Counted from the stretch's first letter, positions 10,575-22,660 are shown. The stretch is DNA of 64,000 nt from Ophioderma brevispina (GCA_023653785.1 JAMKCH010041215.1:1-64000), one strand, 5' to 3'. Numbers and translations are program-made. The notes: generated from the sequence alone by a model not told the origin.

Positions 10575-11910
10575 TGAACAAGCATTTCGCCTTAACGTGG
10601 GTTTCGTCATATTTGAATGGCCATTCTCAATGCATTGACATTTGTCGTGTCACTCTGATATTTTTCCTCTTGACGAGGGTGTACCACAGGGCTCAGTAAT
10701 AGGCCCTCTCATATTTACTACATTATACGGCCTCCAATGGGCCATTATTGCCTCGCATGATCTGAATCACCTTTTTTATGCGGACGATAACTCAGTGTAT
10801 CTAGTCTTGATCGGTCTAATCTACGATATGCATAGTTAAACTCTAAAGGTGTGTTTCAGATATCAAGCAAGGGGCTGTGAATAACAGCTTATGCTGAATG
10901 ATTCAAAACGAGGTCCTTTCCTCTGTCATCCCTCGTTTTATTACAACCCAGTCACTTCCAGCAATTACTATTGGTAATGCCACCATTGATCCATCGGCCG
11001 CAGCTCGTGATCTGGTGTTGTAATTGATATTATCTTGTCATGAAAGATCATCTGAAATCTCTCACTAGATCGGCTTCCTTTGCTGTTCAGAAGATTGGCC
11101 AGGTTTGCCAACGTATTGGATAGAAAATCAACTGAGCGCCTTGTAACGCATTCGTTAGCTCCAGACTAGACTGCTTGCAACAGCGTTTCTTGTTGGCTTG
11201 CCAATTATGAGATTGCTAAATTGCAGCTATTCAAAATTCGGCAGCGCGCCCTTGTTTCTCGCGCGAAATATCGTGATCATATAAGGCCAGTTTTGTACAA
11301 ACTTCACATCTCCCGATTGCAAGGCAGCGAATAGTGTACAAGGTGCTCTTGATTAATTTCAAAGTTTTACATGATCTTAGCCTTTTATTTAAAAGAACGA
11401 ATTACCGCATCTCAACCATTCTTCCGCCAAATCTATGAGTGTTCCTGCTAATCGCAATACAAAGTTTTACGGTGAGATAGCTTTCCAATATGCCGCTCCT
11501 GTCTTGTGTGGAATAATCTTCCTGCTCATATCAGATCTGCAAACTCAATCAATCACTTAGTGTCTCCTGAAAACGCATCTTTTCAAATGCTATTTGCTGA
11601 TTTTTAATTTGTCAGTGCCTTGTATAACAGTTCCTAAAATTTTGAATCCTTATTTGGCTTTGTGGACTGTGTGTTTTTTAAACAAAATGTGGTTGTATTT
11701 GAGAGTGTTTTTGGCCTTTGAACCAGGTAAGTGTGATATCAGCGTATATATTGTAAATGCTGCTCTTCGTGTTTTATTGATTATCATCTGTAATGGTTAA
11801 CATTTATTTATTGTGAAATTACTGTTTTTATAATATTGAAAAGCGCATTGAGACTTTATATGTGATGGGCTATATAGAAATCAATATTATTATTATTATA
11901 TTATTATATA
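10575..11910 (+). mobile_element. Degenerate non-LTR retrotransposon, 3' part (CR1/L2/Rex-like)
   Basis: Reverse transcriptase motifs read through in pieces: TWVSSYLNGHSQCID, then EGVPQGSVIGPLIF, then LFYADDNSVYL with the catalytic Tyr-Ala-Asp-Asp. Further on, broken frames give a thumb/C-terminal pattern usual for this group (IRQRALVSRAKYRDHIRP, LYKLHISRLQ, NNLPAHIRSANSINH). The 3' end has AAAAGCGCATTGAGAC and GGCTATATAGAAATC followed by an ATT microsatellite, a typical tail of these elements. Stops and frameshifts are frequent and the 5' half is absent, so this is a dead, truncated copy. It sits in the intron between exons C and D. Confidence 0.8.
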
Positions 11911-12755
11911 TATGCATTCACAATATTTTTTTTTTATTTTTTTTTTTTTTGTTTTTTGTTTTTTTGTAAAAGAAGAGACACAAAAGCAGTGATGAAAGGC
12001 TGACATATTTTTAAAAATATGTTTCTGAATTGGCTTATATTGTGGGGACGTGTTGTCAAAGAAGACTGTGCAAAGCAAAATCCGCCTTGCAAGGCGATTC
12101 TCTGTAGAATTCAGAGGGTTGGAATTGAAATTTCAATACATGAAGTTTTTCACAATCTTTTTAAGATGTCCCTAGAGGCTCAATTCAACTATATTTTAAA
12201 ATGCATCATGAAAGAATTGTTCGCAAAAACCTGCATAAGTAAAAACAAATGATGCAAGTAATTTCTGATGTTTTTCTGGTGAAACTCCCCCCCCCCCACA
12301 GGGATTCTATAGGCTTCGCCTAATCCCTTCCTTGTGCAGGTATCAAATTCTTTTTTAATTTTTTAGAAAAATGAGTAGCTGATCGGCGCCAGGGTAAAAT
12401 CATAGGAGGGCTAAATATAGGAGGGGCGAAACATTACAACAATTACCTCATATACTTAACATTACATGATTTCCTCATATACGTAAAAAACTCTCATTTT
12501 ATGCCATTTATTGCTTAAACCCCCTGTTTCCTGATTTGAAACTCTCATGGGGGCGTGCCCCCCTGGTGCCGCCCTGACTCTGTCCAACTAGAATTTGGAG
12601 TAATCAAAGTGGCTGTTGATAGAGAATAAGAAAAAAAGTTTTTTCTGTAGAAACCTGGTGAACCCATTGTATTGAGGCATCTACGAGTCAAGCCAGGACC
12701 TTTGTTATCTTCATTTGTTTGCAACTTTCCCTCTCCCGAACATTTTCACCTCTAG
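11911..12755. other. Intron sequence with low-complexity tracts
   Basis: There are poly-T tracts at about 11926-11966 and a C12 run at about 12287-12298. A stretch at about 12290-12590, with GGGGGCGTGCCCCCCTGGTG near its end, has the look of a dispersed repeat, but nothing in the window confirms it. No exon is seen before 12756. Confidence 0.35.
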
Positions 12756-13073
12756 CCATTTGGTATGAAACCAATGCCGCAACAGCAGCATCCCAGGATG
12801 TACAACCCAATGACAGTCCGCATGCCCGGCCAAACTGGTCCGGTGGGACAGCAGTTCCCGCCGGGTGCAGCTGGCCTGATGCAGCCCCCGCAGAACACCC
12901 CCTTCAAGCAACCAAATGATTCGGCAGACTCCCTCCGCAGTACATTTGCGGCACACCTTGCTGATGAGACGCAGGCAGCAGGAGATGAAGCAGCAATCAG
13001 CAAGCACCATATCAGCAGCAGCAACAGCAGCAGGCAGCAGCAGAGACAGTGGCAGTTACAGCAGAGACAACAG
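12756..13073 (+). CDS. NCOA-like: NCOA-like exon D: Pro/Met/Gln-rich
   Basis: The acceptor TTTTCACCTCTAG is followed in phase 0 by PFGMKPMPQQQHPRMYNPMT and further Gly/Pro/Gln-rich sequence to PNDSADSLR. The donor is CAACAG/GTGGGT. The frame is open for all 106 codons, but in the second half the other frames look more p160-like: one reads LLMRRRQQEMKQQ and another QAPYQQQQQQQAAAE. The Q-rich tail probably suffers more than one indel. p160 proteins carry Gln-rich, RQRQ-type segments in a comparable place. The start and end phases are both 0. Confidence 0.62.
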
Positions 13074-15228
13074 GTGGGTGCTTTGTCCGTGAATAATACC
13101 TCCCGTACTGACCCAAGTATAGTCCCACCCTTTTAAGCTGAAATACCTTAAAATTTGGGGTTGGATAATTGCCTGAATCTTGCCAAAACTGGAGTTGAAA
13201 ATTTCTTGGCCTACTCGCCATCAGCCAATTCATCATGAACGCCCGCCGAATTGGAAGACTTTGAAATTATGTGTCCGATAGTACGTATTTTTCACCCTCA
13301 TTCTGAAGTGGTTTTTCATCTTTGTGATGTACTAGCCATGTATTAATGACTATAATGCAACTAAGTGATTTTTTTTAGCAAAGAAGAACAAAATAGTCCG
13401 GCAAGAACTGAACCAATTTGCCACCTGATATATGGAGGCAGCCATATTTGATTTTGAGACGCCTCTATGACCTCCCGACCTACAGATTTTTATTCAGAGT
13501 AATATGGTGATATCATACTATGAAAATCTTCCGTGAAATTCTTTGAATATTGGGAATTTTTAACTTAAACTTTTTAAGCAATTTGAATACCGTATTTATA
13601 GAACTGTCATGATAGAAAACAGGAAAGTAAAAAATGGGAATAAATGCTGCCTTCATAGTGCCCTCTAACCTACACATCCCTTGTTGTCAAATGTTTTTTT
13701 ACTTTCAGAAACAAATCTCCCAAAAAAAAATACTATAAATTTTCAATGCTTTGTTCTTTTTTTAATACTTAAATGGAAGAGTGAGATATTGTACAGAATC
13801 CCCGTCTGAGTGATGTTGAACCAGAACCAGTGTTTTCTGCTGATCTTTGACACTTTGCCGTGTTCTACCTTAAACTACGTTTTCCCAAACTTTAAAAGGT
13901 TCCAGACATAATTAGAAACATTCTTGAAATGGAATATAAAATTATAAGTGGATTTTGTGGATTGGAAAATGCATATCATTGAATTTAAGGCTAAAAGGTT
14001 GTGTTGTTTGAAGAAAATAGGTTTTCCTCCCGAATTTTGGCAAGTCAGTGTAGGCCAATTTTTTTGGCATGGGGTAATAAACGAATCTTAAGAATTTTCT
14101 GAATTGCCCTAAAAGGGGTGATTTTACTCAGCATGGGGACTATACTACTTCAGGTTCAGTACTGTATTAATCTAGAGGTCAAAAGCGGTTTATCTGAAAC
14201 AAGACATAGGTTTGAGAATACTGTGGTAGTGATATAACCATGCAGTTGATATTTACTTAAAAACACTATGTGATCACCAGAGGTTTCCAATATGTTAACA
14301 TTTGCAGATTATTTAAAAAAGTGAATATACGTCTGTGGAATTCCCATACAGTTATTTTTTTCACTGAAAAAACTCAAAGAAAGGAAGCAACCAGATTCAA
14401 AGATACAAATACCTCCATTCATTTAACATGTAAAGGGGGCCGGAGGAAAAATTACAGATTTTGTCCTTATTAGGTTTTTTTTTGGTCCTTATCACTCTGT
14501 AGGGTATGTTAGACACCTATACGTATTATGAATACCTATACTTAGTAAAGACCTGCAAAAATCTGATTTTTGATTTATCCTGATTTATCAAATCACTGAT
14601 AGTGGCCTGATGTGCATCTTCCCTCCCATTTATTCCCAATAATATGGAATCAGCTAAGAATTTTCGCTCCCTTTCCCAGTCTGTCAATGCCCAACCAAAA
14701 ACCAACTTAGGAACTGTCAGTGTCTCAACAAGTATTCGCTATCTTTCATATCTAAACGCTATTTAATGATTGGTCTATTAGGTTAGATAGCTGTGAACTT
14801 TACTTCCTTGTTTGCGAATGATATTTTACTTATTGTTTTTTAACCCAGTCCTCTTCTAAGATCTCACATCACTCTAAGTGACCCATGTTGTTTGTGAGGA
14901 TCAACACGTACGCACCAGGTATCGGGATAGGACAACGGGGGGATTCGATCAGATTGGAGCCTACTGCTGAAATCTGTAGCTTATAGTTCGTCAGTCGTCC
15001 ATGGCGCTCTTAACCTACAATCAGCTGCTAAATAATTATGTTAAGCTTATAGAAAATGGTGGCGCTATCACTAATCAAATATCAAATAAGTCTATTGTCA
15101 TTTGTACAGCAGTGTCAACTTCCTGGTAACCCGACCCAAAATGCCAATGTTGACCTTCTTGCACTTATAATACCATTGCTTTGTGACTCATTGCTGGTGG
15201 TTTTGCGTTCTTCACAACAAGACAACAG
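13074..15228. other. Intron D-E, no gene seen
   Basis: The sequence is AT-rich. At about 14440-14612 is a stretch with CCTTATTAGG, GTAGGGTATGTTAG and CAAATCACTGATAGTG. These words occur as reverse complements in the 34512-34879 element, so this is probably a degenerate minus-strand relative. Nothing else is supported. Confidence 0.35.
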
Positions 15229-15410
15229 CAGTTAACTACTGCGACCCAGGCTCTCGTGCCTGCCAGTCAGGCCTCCACAAGCAGATGGCAGCGCAGCCCG
15301 CATCTGCTGCACAGCCAGCAGAGTCAGCAGCGCTGATGCATCAACGAGCAGATAAGAACTTGATGAATGTTACAAGGCAACAGCAACAGCAGCAGACTTC
15401 ATGGCAGCAG
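15229..15410 (+). CDS. NCOA-like: NCOA-like exon E: Gln/Ala/Ser-rich
   Basis: Two starts are possible. From 15222 (after AACAAG) one frame is open to the donor and reads KQMAAQPASAAQPAESAAL and LMNVTRQQQQQQTSWQQ. From 15229 (after ACAACAG) the more p160-like QLTTATQALVPASQAST is read, but this frame meets TGA near 15334 unless a base is missing. From 15229 the exon is 182 nt, one short of a multiple of three, as in exons B, C, F and G, so I favour this start plus one deletion. The end CAGCAG/GTAACT leaves phase 0 in the downstream frame. Confidence 0.55.
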
Positions 15411-18002
15411 GTAACTTTAGGCTTCGTGTAGATGTATTACTAATCTTAAAGGAGAACCGTAAACAAAACGAATGATATTAAACAATATACCTGTAGACTA
15501 CATTATTCAACCACCATTTGATGGTTTCATAGAAAATGGAATTATAACCCTAACAATAACTTCAAACATCTAGTCTGACCATGTGGCTATTTAAAAAAAT
15601 CGCCCTAGTGTATAACGTGTTATGCGATACGACCGGCAAGTTTTAGGTCATAACATGCCATAGGAAATACACAATTATGAAGCATCTAGCGTGGAAGATG
15701 TATGACGCTACTGTGCCGTCCTTATCGCATAACACAATACAATCCCACTTACATTAAACGCGAAATTTCAGAAATAGTGGCATGGTCAGACCAACTTGGT
15801 TCCTATGTTAGATAATTCCGTTTTCCGCATTAAACCAATCCTATGTGTTCAATAATGTTTTTATATATATAGCGTAATTGTGTAAGTTTATGCTTGATAC
15901 AGGTTTCTCCCTTAAAGGTGCATCTTGTGATTGTACACTTGCCGTTGTGGGGAAATCATAATTTCAGTTGATTCCGACGTGCATTTGGTGTTTGGCAAAT
16001 GTTTTGTAGCACTTTAGATTTAATGTCGTATACTTATAGCACTCGTCATTGAAAAAAATGAACCACACAGGTCACACTCATTTGATGACGAATAATTGGT
16101 ACACAGCCCCCCACGTGCGTGTGCCTTTATGAGTTCTTGTCAAACTGTGCAACTCCATTTGATTGTTGCCAATGCACAAAAAGATAAAATCTGCAGGTAT
16201 CAACTTCACATATTTTTTATTATTAAAAAATCTGAATAACACGTGGAACCCTTGTAGCTAATGTTTCCAGTGAAAATTGCACACACTCACCCGTAAAGAA
16301 AGTCAATCCAAATTCACTTACGGTATGCTCTCTAAATACACAGCATAATGCTCATTAACGTATACACTGTGCCTGACATAATAAAATGCACGGTTTATTA
16401 TGCAATCCGAATATTGTTAATTATGTCAATCCACTGTCCTCATATTAAGGTGTTTACGAATGGATCCAAAAGACAACTGTTTACTTTGTGTCCCGTTTCC
16501 AGGTAAGTCTATGAATGAGCTACACCGATCAAAATGCCCCTTTTAAATTATAAAGTATCATTACCTTTTCTATAATGTTGTGTGAGACTTTCCGTGAGTC
16601 CCTCTTTTATATTGAAAGCATTTAGGAATCACCACTAATAACTCCCCATAAACTTGTGTCAAAAGACCCTCTCGTCAAACGTCAATTTTCTCTGCTATAA
16701 AGCGACTGGTTATTCCAAAACTACCTCTTCACCAAAAATGAAAAAGTCATTTGCTGAAGGCTGATTTTTTTGAGCTACAGAGATTTGCATGTTTTCAACA
16801 CACCTAGTTTGAATTTTACCAGAAATTAGACTTGCACAGTTAACCCAAAACCCTCAAAAATTATACAAAATGGTACAGACATAATCTTTACCACTTGAAT
16901 GGTTTGTTACTAGTCCAAACACTATGATTAATTTCAAATTTCATTTAAAGACACAACTTATAAACATTTTGTGAATCCTCATTTAGGCAACGTGCCACAT
17001 TTCGGACGACAACACTGTCTCGGCACTGACGTCGTCTGCTACACCTAAGTTTTAGTGGTGTGATTCCTGAAAGCATTGTCCCTTACAGAGCTTGGGCTTG
17101 TAACAAAGTATTTCAGCACGGTAGAGCGTTAAGTCCGAATAATAAACAAATCCATGGATATTTTGCATCTAAGTTGCACCTGGTTGGACAACTTATTCTG
17201 TAAAATGATTTACAGTGGCTGCATCTGAAAACAACTTTATACTAGATTCAGTTGGGAAAACAATCCAATAGAGGGAGCAAAACTTAGTGTGAAAATCTCA
17301 ATGTTCACAAAACAGCCAAAGAAGATGTGCTGAAAGCGATCCACTGGCCACAGCCTGAAAGATGTCTTCTTGCATATGACATGGTCAAGAGGTGCACTTT
17401 GTATTTAACCAAATAGAAGTAGTTTTCATCACCTTCAAGATAATAACATCAATAAGGTCATCAGTGTTCTCAGCTTGGGAACTATTATCATATGAATGAA
17501 TACAGTCAGTGCCCGTTAGTCAAAGATATAAAGTTGATCAACTTTGGTTTGGGTAGGGGTGTGCAGCACAAAGTGTTGAACTTTGGATTCTAGAGAACTG
17601 AATTTTTGGTGAAAGTAAGGTCTTTGGATCTAAACTGTTCAGCAATTTTACGAAATTGGGAACTAAATTTTGTTCCAATTAGAGGTTATGGAGCTGTAGA
17701 ACTGGCAAAATTTTAGCCATGGAGCTAAAATTTGTGAGTTTTGTAGCAAAGTAGGGGTCTTAAGAACTGAAGCATACTTGAACAGGAGTCAAAAGAATTG
17801 CAGAAGAGGTGTGGACTGGGGGTCTTCACCACTGCACATACCCATATTGCCATTCTTCATCCTTATCTAGGTCATGAATTTCAAACTTGCATTCCAAGTG
17901 TGACAAAATACTTCATAATATTGAGTAAAGAATTCTGGCATGTCCTATACACAATTCACCAGCGTGGGGCTCCTTATATTTGGTGTTTCTATTTTCAAGC
18001 AG
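15411..18002. other. Intron E-F with a possible TIR element at about 15446-15917
   Basis: TCTGACCATGTGGCTATTT (about 15573) and AAATAGTGGCATGGTCAGA (about 15773) are inverted, and the outer TTAAAGGAGAACC and GGTTTCTCCCTTAAAGG words also pair loosely. The rest of the intron shows no exon or repeat that I can support. Confidence 0.35.
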
Positions 18003-18106
18003 GTGGAGAACCAGCTTCTCAATGTGGACCCCCAAGCCTTCCAGGAGAAACTGAGTGACATTCTTAACCCAGCAGCAGGGGGCGCTGCACCAATGTAACG
18101 ATACAG
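18003..18106 (+). CDS. NCOA-like: NCOA-like exon F (in-frame TAA near its end)
   Basis: The acceptor ATTTTCAAGCAG leads in phase 0 into VENQLLNVDPQAFQEKLSD, then ILNPAAGGAAPM and a TAA at 18096. The donor is ATACAG/GTACAT. The exon is 104 nt. One more base in the ATGTAACG stretch would remove the stop and deliver phase 0 to exon G. I therefore treat the stop as a probable one-base loss. A true shortened isoform ending here cannot be excluded. The helix-forming VENQLLNVDPQAFQEKL segment is unlike the low-complexity exons around it, but I do not recognise it as a named domain. Confidence 0.6.
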
Positions 18107-18844
18107 GTACATTGATCAAAGTATTGAATCAAGTTTTCGGTCCCTTACAGCCCCAAAAATGTGTGGTTGGTATAACAGATTCAATATTTTAACTCGGTAT
18201 GCCAAATTTGCTTAAAATCAAGCTATTTTAAGCAAAAAAAAATTGTTAAGGCAAAAATTTAACATTGCTGTTTTTCACTATTATCAAAGTGCATTACGAT
18301 TACCTCTCAGCTATAGTAGAAACCTATTGGAACTTTAAGGACAAAAAATCACCTTTATGCCAATGTTTGTTGTATATTACAATGATCTGATTGTCTCTGG
18401 GTAATTGACACAAAATATTATCAAGGTCAGTTGAGTTATGCCAGCCAATCACATTTTGTCATTGTCAACCTTAAAAGTCTCCTCAATAACCCTAAATACA
18501 TTGTTTTATCTATTTATTTGAATGCTTGTTAACATATTTTAAATGACATAAAAGAAAAACCTATAGGTATTTTTGGACCCACAGGGGTTCTTGACTAACA
18601 GATAAAATTTGAATAACTTTCAAATTGCTCGAATTTTGTTTTCAAAACGCATTAAACACTACTGGACTGCTATTATAAATAGGTTTAGAGCAAAATTATT
18701 GCTAAAATGTTACATATGTTTTCAAATAAAAACCTAAAACTCTGTATTTAAATTAGTTTGGCAGACTAGACTAGAAAAATGCTGTTAAATTTACCCTTTG
18801 GAAAACTTAGTAATTTCCGTCATTTATTTTATGCATTTACACAG
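18107..18844. other. Intron F-G, no feature seen
   Basis: AT-rich intron. No repeat or exon is recognised. Confidence 0.4.
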
Positions 18845-19842
18845 AAATCTCCTTATGGAATGGGCCCGGGTAACCGGCCAATGCCGAGTGGTCAGATGAT
18901 GCCAGGAGGAGTTGCCGGACCTAGAGGACCACCACCAGGCATGGCTCAGCAATACCAGCAAAACCCTGGCATGGGACAGTTCAACCAGATGATGCCTCAG
19001 AACCGACCGCCTGGACCAAATTACCAAGGAGGGATGACTCAGGGTGGGACGATACCTGGCCAACCAGGAATGGGACCCAATTCTATGCAGTACCAGGACT
19101 TTGGTGGTAACATGAACATGGGTTCAAATCCAATGAGTGGCGGTGGAAACGTGATGCAGGGCTCACCTGGGATGATGCAAGGAATGGGACCTTCTGGACC
19201 GCATCATCCGAACATGTCCATGGGACCCGGTCCGAATATGCCTCCGAGTTCGGCAGCTATGTCTAGAAACACTGGAATTAACCCCAATATACCAAGACCG
19301 AACCTTATGGCGTCCCAGAGCATGGGACACGGACCTGGCCACGGGCCCACCCCAGGACATTTGACTCGCTCTATGAGCATGCCCGTGGGGTCAGGCATGG
19401 GTCCTGGGAACTCTATGAGTCCTAATCAATATCCCGTACAAGGCAGTGGCGGGAGCCAATTTTCAAATCTTCAAGGGGGTCGAGGAGGTGGCACTCCCAA
19501 CCAGATGATGAATCGAATGCCTAATAGTAGTGTGCCGCAAAGCACCATGGGTATGTCGGGTCAAATGTCAACTAACTCTTCCATGCCACAGTCGACGTCC
19601 ATGAACAATAGGTGGGGTAGCGGGAACACATCGACCGCAGGCGGACAGACATCACAAGGACAGATGTATCCGACACCAGTAACCACGCAAGCACCCTCCA
19701 TGGGTAGTCAAGACATGTTTCCCGGGGGAAGTGGTGGAATGAACCGGGGGAACATGGATTATCAGGGAATGATGGGCCAGCAGAGAGGCCTGGGAATCAG
19801 AATATGCCAGCAAACAGCCAGGTGAGGCCCAACATGATGAAG
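18845..19842 (+). CDS. NCOA-like: NCOA-like exon G: Met/Gly/Pro-rich region
   Basis: The exon begins after TTTACACAG in phase 0 with KSPYGMGPGNRPMPSGQMM and encodes more than 320 residues dominated by Met, Gly, Pro, Ser, Asn and Gln, a composition typical of p160 C-terminal halves. Repeating GPGN, MGPG and MMQ patterns occur. Near 19785 the frame breaks: as it stands the reading ends at TGA about 19824, while one more C in GGCCTGGG would continue as NQNMPANSQVRPNMMK. The length of 998 nt is one short of a multiple of three. Two donors are available, CAG/GTGAGG (exon end 19821) and AAG/GTAAAC (exon end 19842), 21 nt apart, so the choice adds or omits seven residues in frame. Confidence 0.7.
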
Positions 19843-21971
19843 GTAAACACACTTTATGCTATCCAACTTTACTGATACTTACAGATAAGGATTAAAGGTT
19901 TTAGATTAAGGATTAGAATGTTAGGATTAAGGATTAGGATAATGGTTTGGGTTAAGGTCAAGTGGAAGATAGTGATGATTAATGAAAAATTGGATGAAGT
20001 TGCATTGGACAACTGGTAATCTTACAACACACCAATGGGAAACTACAGGCCAAAAGCCATTACTGTCTTTTCAGAAGGAGCTTATTTATATACAATTGTG
20101 TACTCATTTGCATAATATGATATACTCTTTGACATTTACCGATGATGTAGTACTATAGACTGTCTTAAGGTCCATGGCCCAATCACTAATATCCTTGTCT
20201 CCAGGGAACCAAAATTTTATGTGATTTAACATTCTTTCTGGAAAGCAACAATTTCTGCAATTCAAACATGGGTTGTTGCCGACTTCTTTTACTGCAACAA
20301 TTTATTTAGATGTGTATGTAAAAATGTCTTCTTTGTCAAAAGAATATCTATTCCCGATATGAAACTTGTAACATTTTCACAGAAGATAGTTAAAGGAGAT
20401 TATTGGCAGTGAATCAGATGCTCAGTAATAGTTCTTCCTAATCAAATAAATGCATACTATTTTGACACTTGCATGACTTCTGACATGATCAACAGTAACA
20501 GAAATTCAAAAAGATTGATCTTCCAGGGAGTCAGCCATTTCAAAACCAGTGTATTTATAAACTCAATTGAGAATATTAAGTTGCACTTGAATTGAAGGTT
20601 CTTAATCCAACTTGAAGTTAAACGGATTAGTAGCGTTTAGAAATTACAGAATCAGATAAAAAGTACTGCCGTGTCTTTAATACACGGATTTCAAGCCAAC
20701 CACTTGCAGGTTATGTTCGCATATCCATGCCAGTAAAAAAAAATATAAAAATATGAATTTTTTATGATTTTTTTCGATTTTTTGGATTAGCAAATCACTG
20801 CTAATCCCTTTGACATTATATTTTTCTTCTTCAAAATACTGACAACATAATATATATCACTATAAGCAGGGCTAAGTTGGATGATCAGACTTTCCAGTTC
20901 AACTCAGTTACTATTCCCAGCTAATCAAGGGTCCCTTCCCGAAACTCGGTCGTAAATCTACGTGCATACTATGTCATGCCTGAGTGGACCGATTTGTCCA
21001 AAGCATTGTATAACTGGTATGAAAAGGTCTGTGATGTAGGACATACGCATGAGTTGGTATACATGTAGGGTTATGCACAAGTTTGGGGAAACGGACCCCC
21101 AGAGTCTCCATTCGCTCTTTGATGATTTTGCCCTTTGCTAAGAGAGCCTCTAACTGGCAGTAATGTGAATTTGAGCATTTACATGACAGTTCAATTCTCT
21201 CTTTACACAAAAGCGTTGACCTTACAAGAGGTGAATGCATTGTTGTGTAACACCCCAGGGAGGGTAGGACACGATATGCTTGATTTGGGCATTGGTTATT
21301 TCCAAACGGTAATTTGGGGAACTGCTACATGCATTTACTATGGCAGTCTCGGTCCCAGTGACATTAAAAAATCATCTCTTAAACCTTTGTTCAAAAGATC
21401 TTAGTAATATCATGATAAATTAAGAAAAAATTATTGACTTCAAAATCCGTCGGGGTTAGTGGATTAACCCCGCTGCAAAATAGTGTAATTTCCAATAACA
21501 GTCATTTATATATTCGTGACCAGGCCTAGTCTAAAGTCAAATCTGTGTGTAACCGTTCGATATGCGTAAGAGCGCCCTCCTACCGTTAGGTCTTTGAAAC
21601 AGACTAGCACCCGGAAGTTGATGCCGTTTTGAATTTGCTGTTGCTGTTAGGTTGGCATGTCCTACCCCCCCTGTAACACCCTCATTTATTCCAATGCTGG
21701 TTTGAGGCTCTACTCACAAATGACAATCCGTGCGAAGGGAGAATTAGTGATCTCCTTTAACCCCTGGACACTACATGCCTAGCTATCCGCATCTAAGCAC
21801 TTTTGTGATTGGTTACTTTGCAGGTAATAACTTGTAATGAGCAAATCAGAAATACTGTAAGAATGGTAGTGTGGTTTACACAGAGATATAGAAGCACTAT
21901 TTTGTTTGGTTACTCAGTGGGCTATCATGTGTTATGTCCTGTAATTAACCAATCAGAGAGAATGTATCATA
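19843..21971. other. Intron G-H, first part
   Basis: It holds degenerate GGATTA/TTAGGA repeats at about 19886-19945. A dispersed repeat is listed separately at 20634-20823, and at about 20166-20230 a segment (AAGGTCCATGGCCC) recurs near 40345. No exon is supported. Confidence 0.35.
20634..20823 (+). repeat. Dispersed repeat, copy 1
   Basis: It matches 29744-29932 in the same orientation over about 190 bp, sharing AGAAATTACAGAATCAGATA, TTTCAAGCCAACCACTTGCA and a T-rich end with GGAT(T/C)AGCAAAT. No terminal structure is clear, so the repeat class is unknown. Confidence 0.6.
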
Positions 21972-22210
21972 GGTAGTGCCAAGAGAAGATTTCAGTAGCT
22001 TCCCACAATGCATTGCTTCCAATGGAGGTTTTTGTACAGTTACTGATGTGAATCGTTAGAGATGAAACATGTCTAAATTGACAGTACTGATCACAACCTT
22101 GCATTTTAAGAATATTTCATCTCTAACGATTCACATGACTACATGTACAAAAACTTCCATTGGAAGCAATGCATTGTGGGAAGCTACTGATATCTTCTCT
22201 TGGTAGTGCC
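21972..22210. mobile_element. 221-bp foldback MITE with 9-bp target-site duplication
   Basis: The element (21981-22201) starts AAGAGAAGATTTCAGTAGCT and ends with its near reverse complement, and about 85 bp of each arm pairs with the other. It is flanked by the direct repeat GGTAGTGCC at 21972-21980 and 22202-22210. A 9-bp duplication is the usual length for Mutator-like (MULE) transposition, so a non-autonomous MULE is the best guess. No coding sequence is present. Confidence 0.78.
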
Positions 22211-22401
22211 TGGGGGTTAAGAGGTTTCAATAGAGTGATTTTGAGAATATCTACTAAGAGTAGCTCTGGTATAATAACACATTCCTACGTGAGCCAGGAG
22301 TTCAGTGATGCTAATAACATTCTTTGTGGAAAAAAAAGTTGATCTGTGAATCACTTTAGTCTGATAAAATGTTTTTGTATTTTTATTTTCTTACCCACCA
22401 G

Positions 22402-22660
22402 GCTTCCTTACCTCCATCCACCAATAACCCCAATATACCTACTCCTACCATCATCCCCACCCCAACGAGTTTGCCACCGGTGTCTAGCTCCTCCCGAGCA
22501 AGTCCAGCCACGGGAATGTTTCCAAACACGCCCAGTGGAGGAGGGCCTGCAGGAGCAGGGCCATCGGGAGGAGGTGGAGGGGGAGGAGGAGGAGCTGGGA
22601 GTGGTAACACCCCATCAGAGTTAGATATGCTTGGACTTACAATGGAACTACTTGACCCAA
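22402..22660 (+). CDS. NCOA-like: NCOA-like exon H: Pro/Ser, poly-Gly and SELDMLGL segment
   Basis: After a pyrimidine-rich acceptor (TTCTTACCCACCAG) the exon reads in phase 0 through ASLPPSTNNPNIPTPTIIP, a Ser/Ala/Pro stretch, a run of nine Gly, and NTPSELDMLGLTMELLDP. The donor CCCAA/GTAAGT leaves one base, which joins exon I to give N-I-T-G-S. The frame is intact over 259 nt. The acidic, leucine-rich SELDMLGLTMELL end could form an amphipathic activation helix. That is inference, since I cannot match it to a named p160 activation domain. Confidence 0.72.

Noticed and set aside
18096..18098. TAA in exon F as the true end of the gene
   Set aside because: Exons G-K continue in compatible phases with the same composition, and the final LXXLL box matches the family C-terminus. 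A short isoform remains possible.
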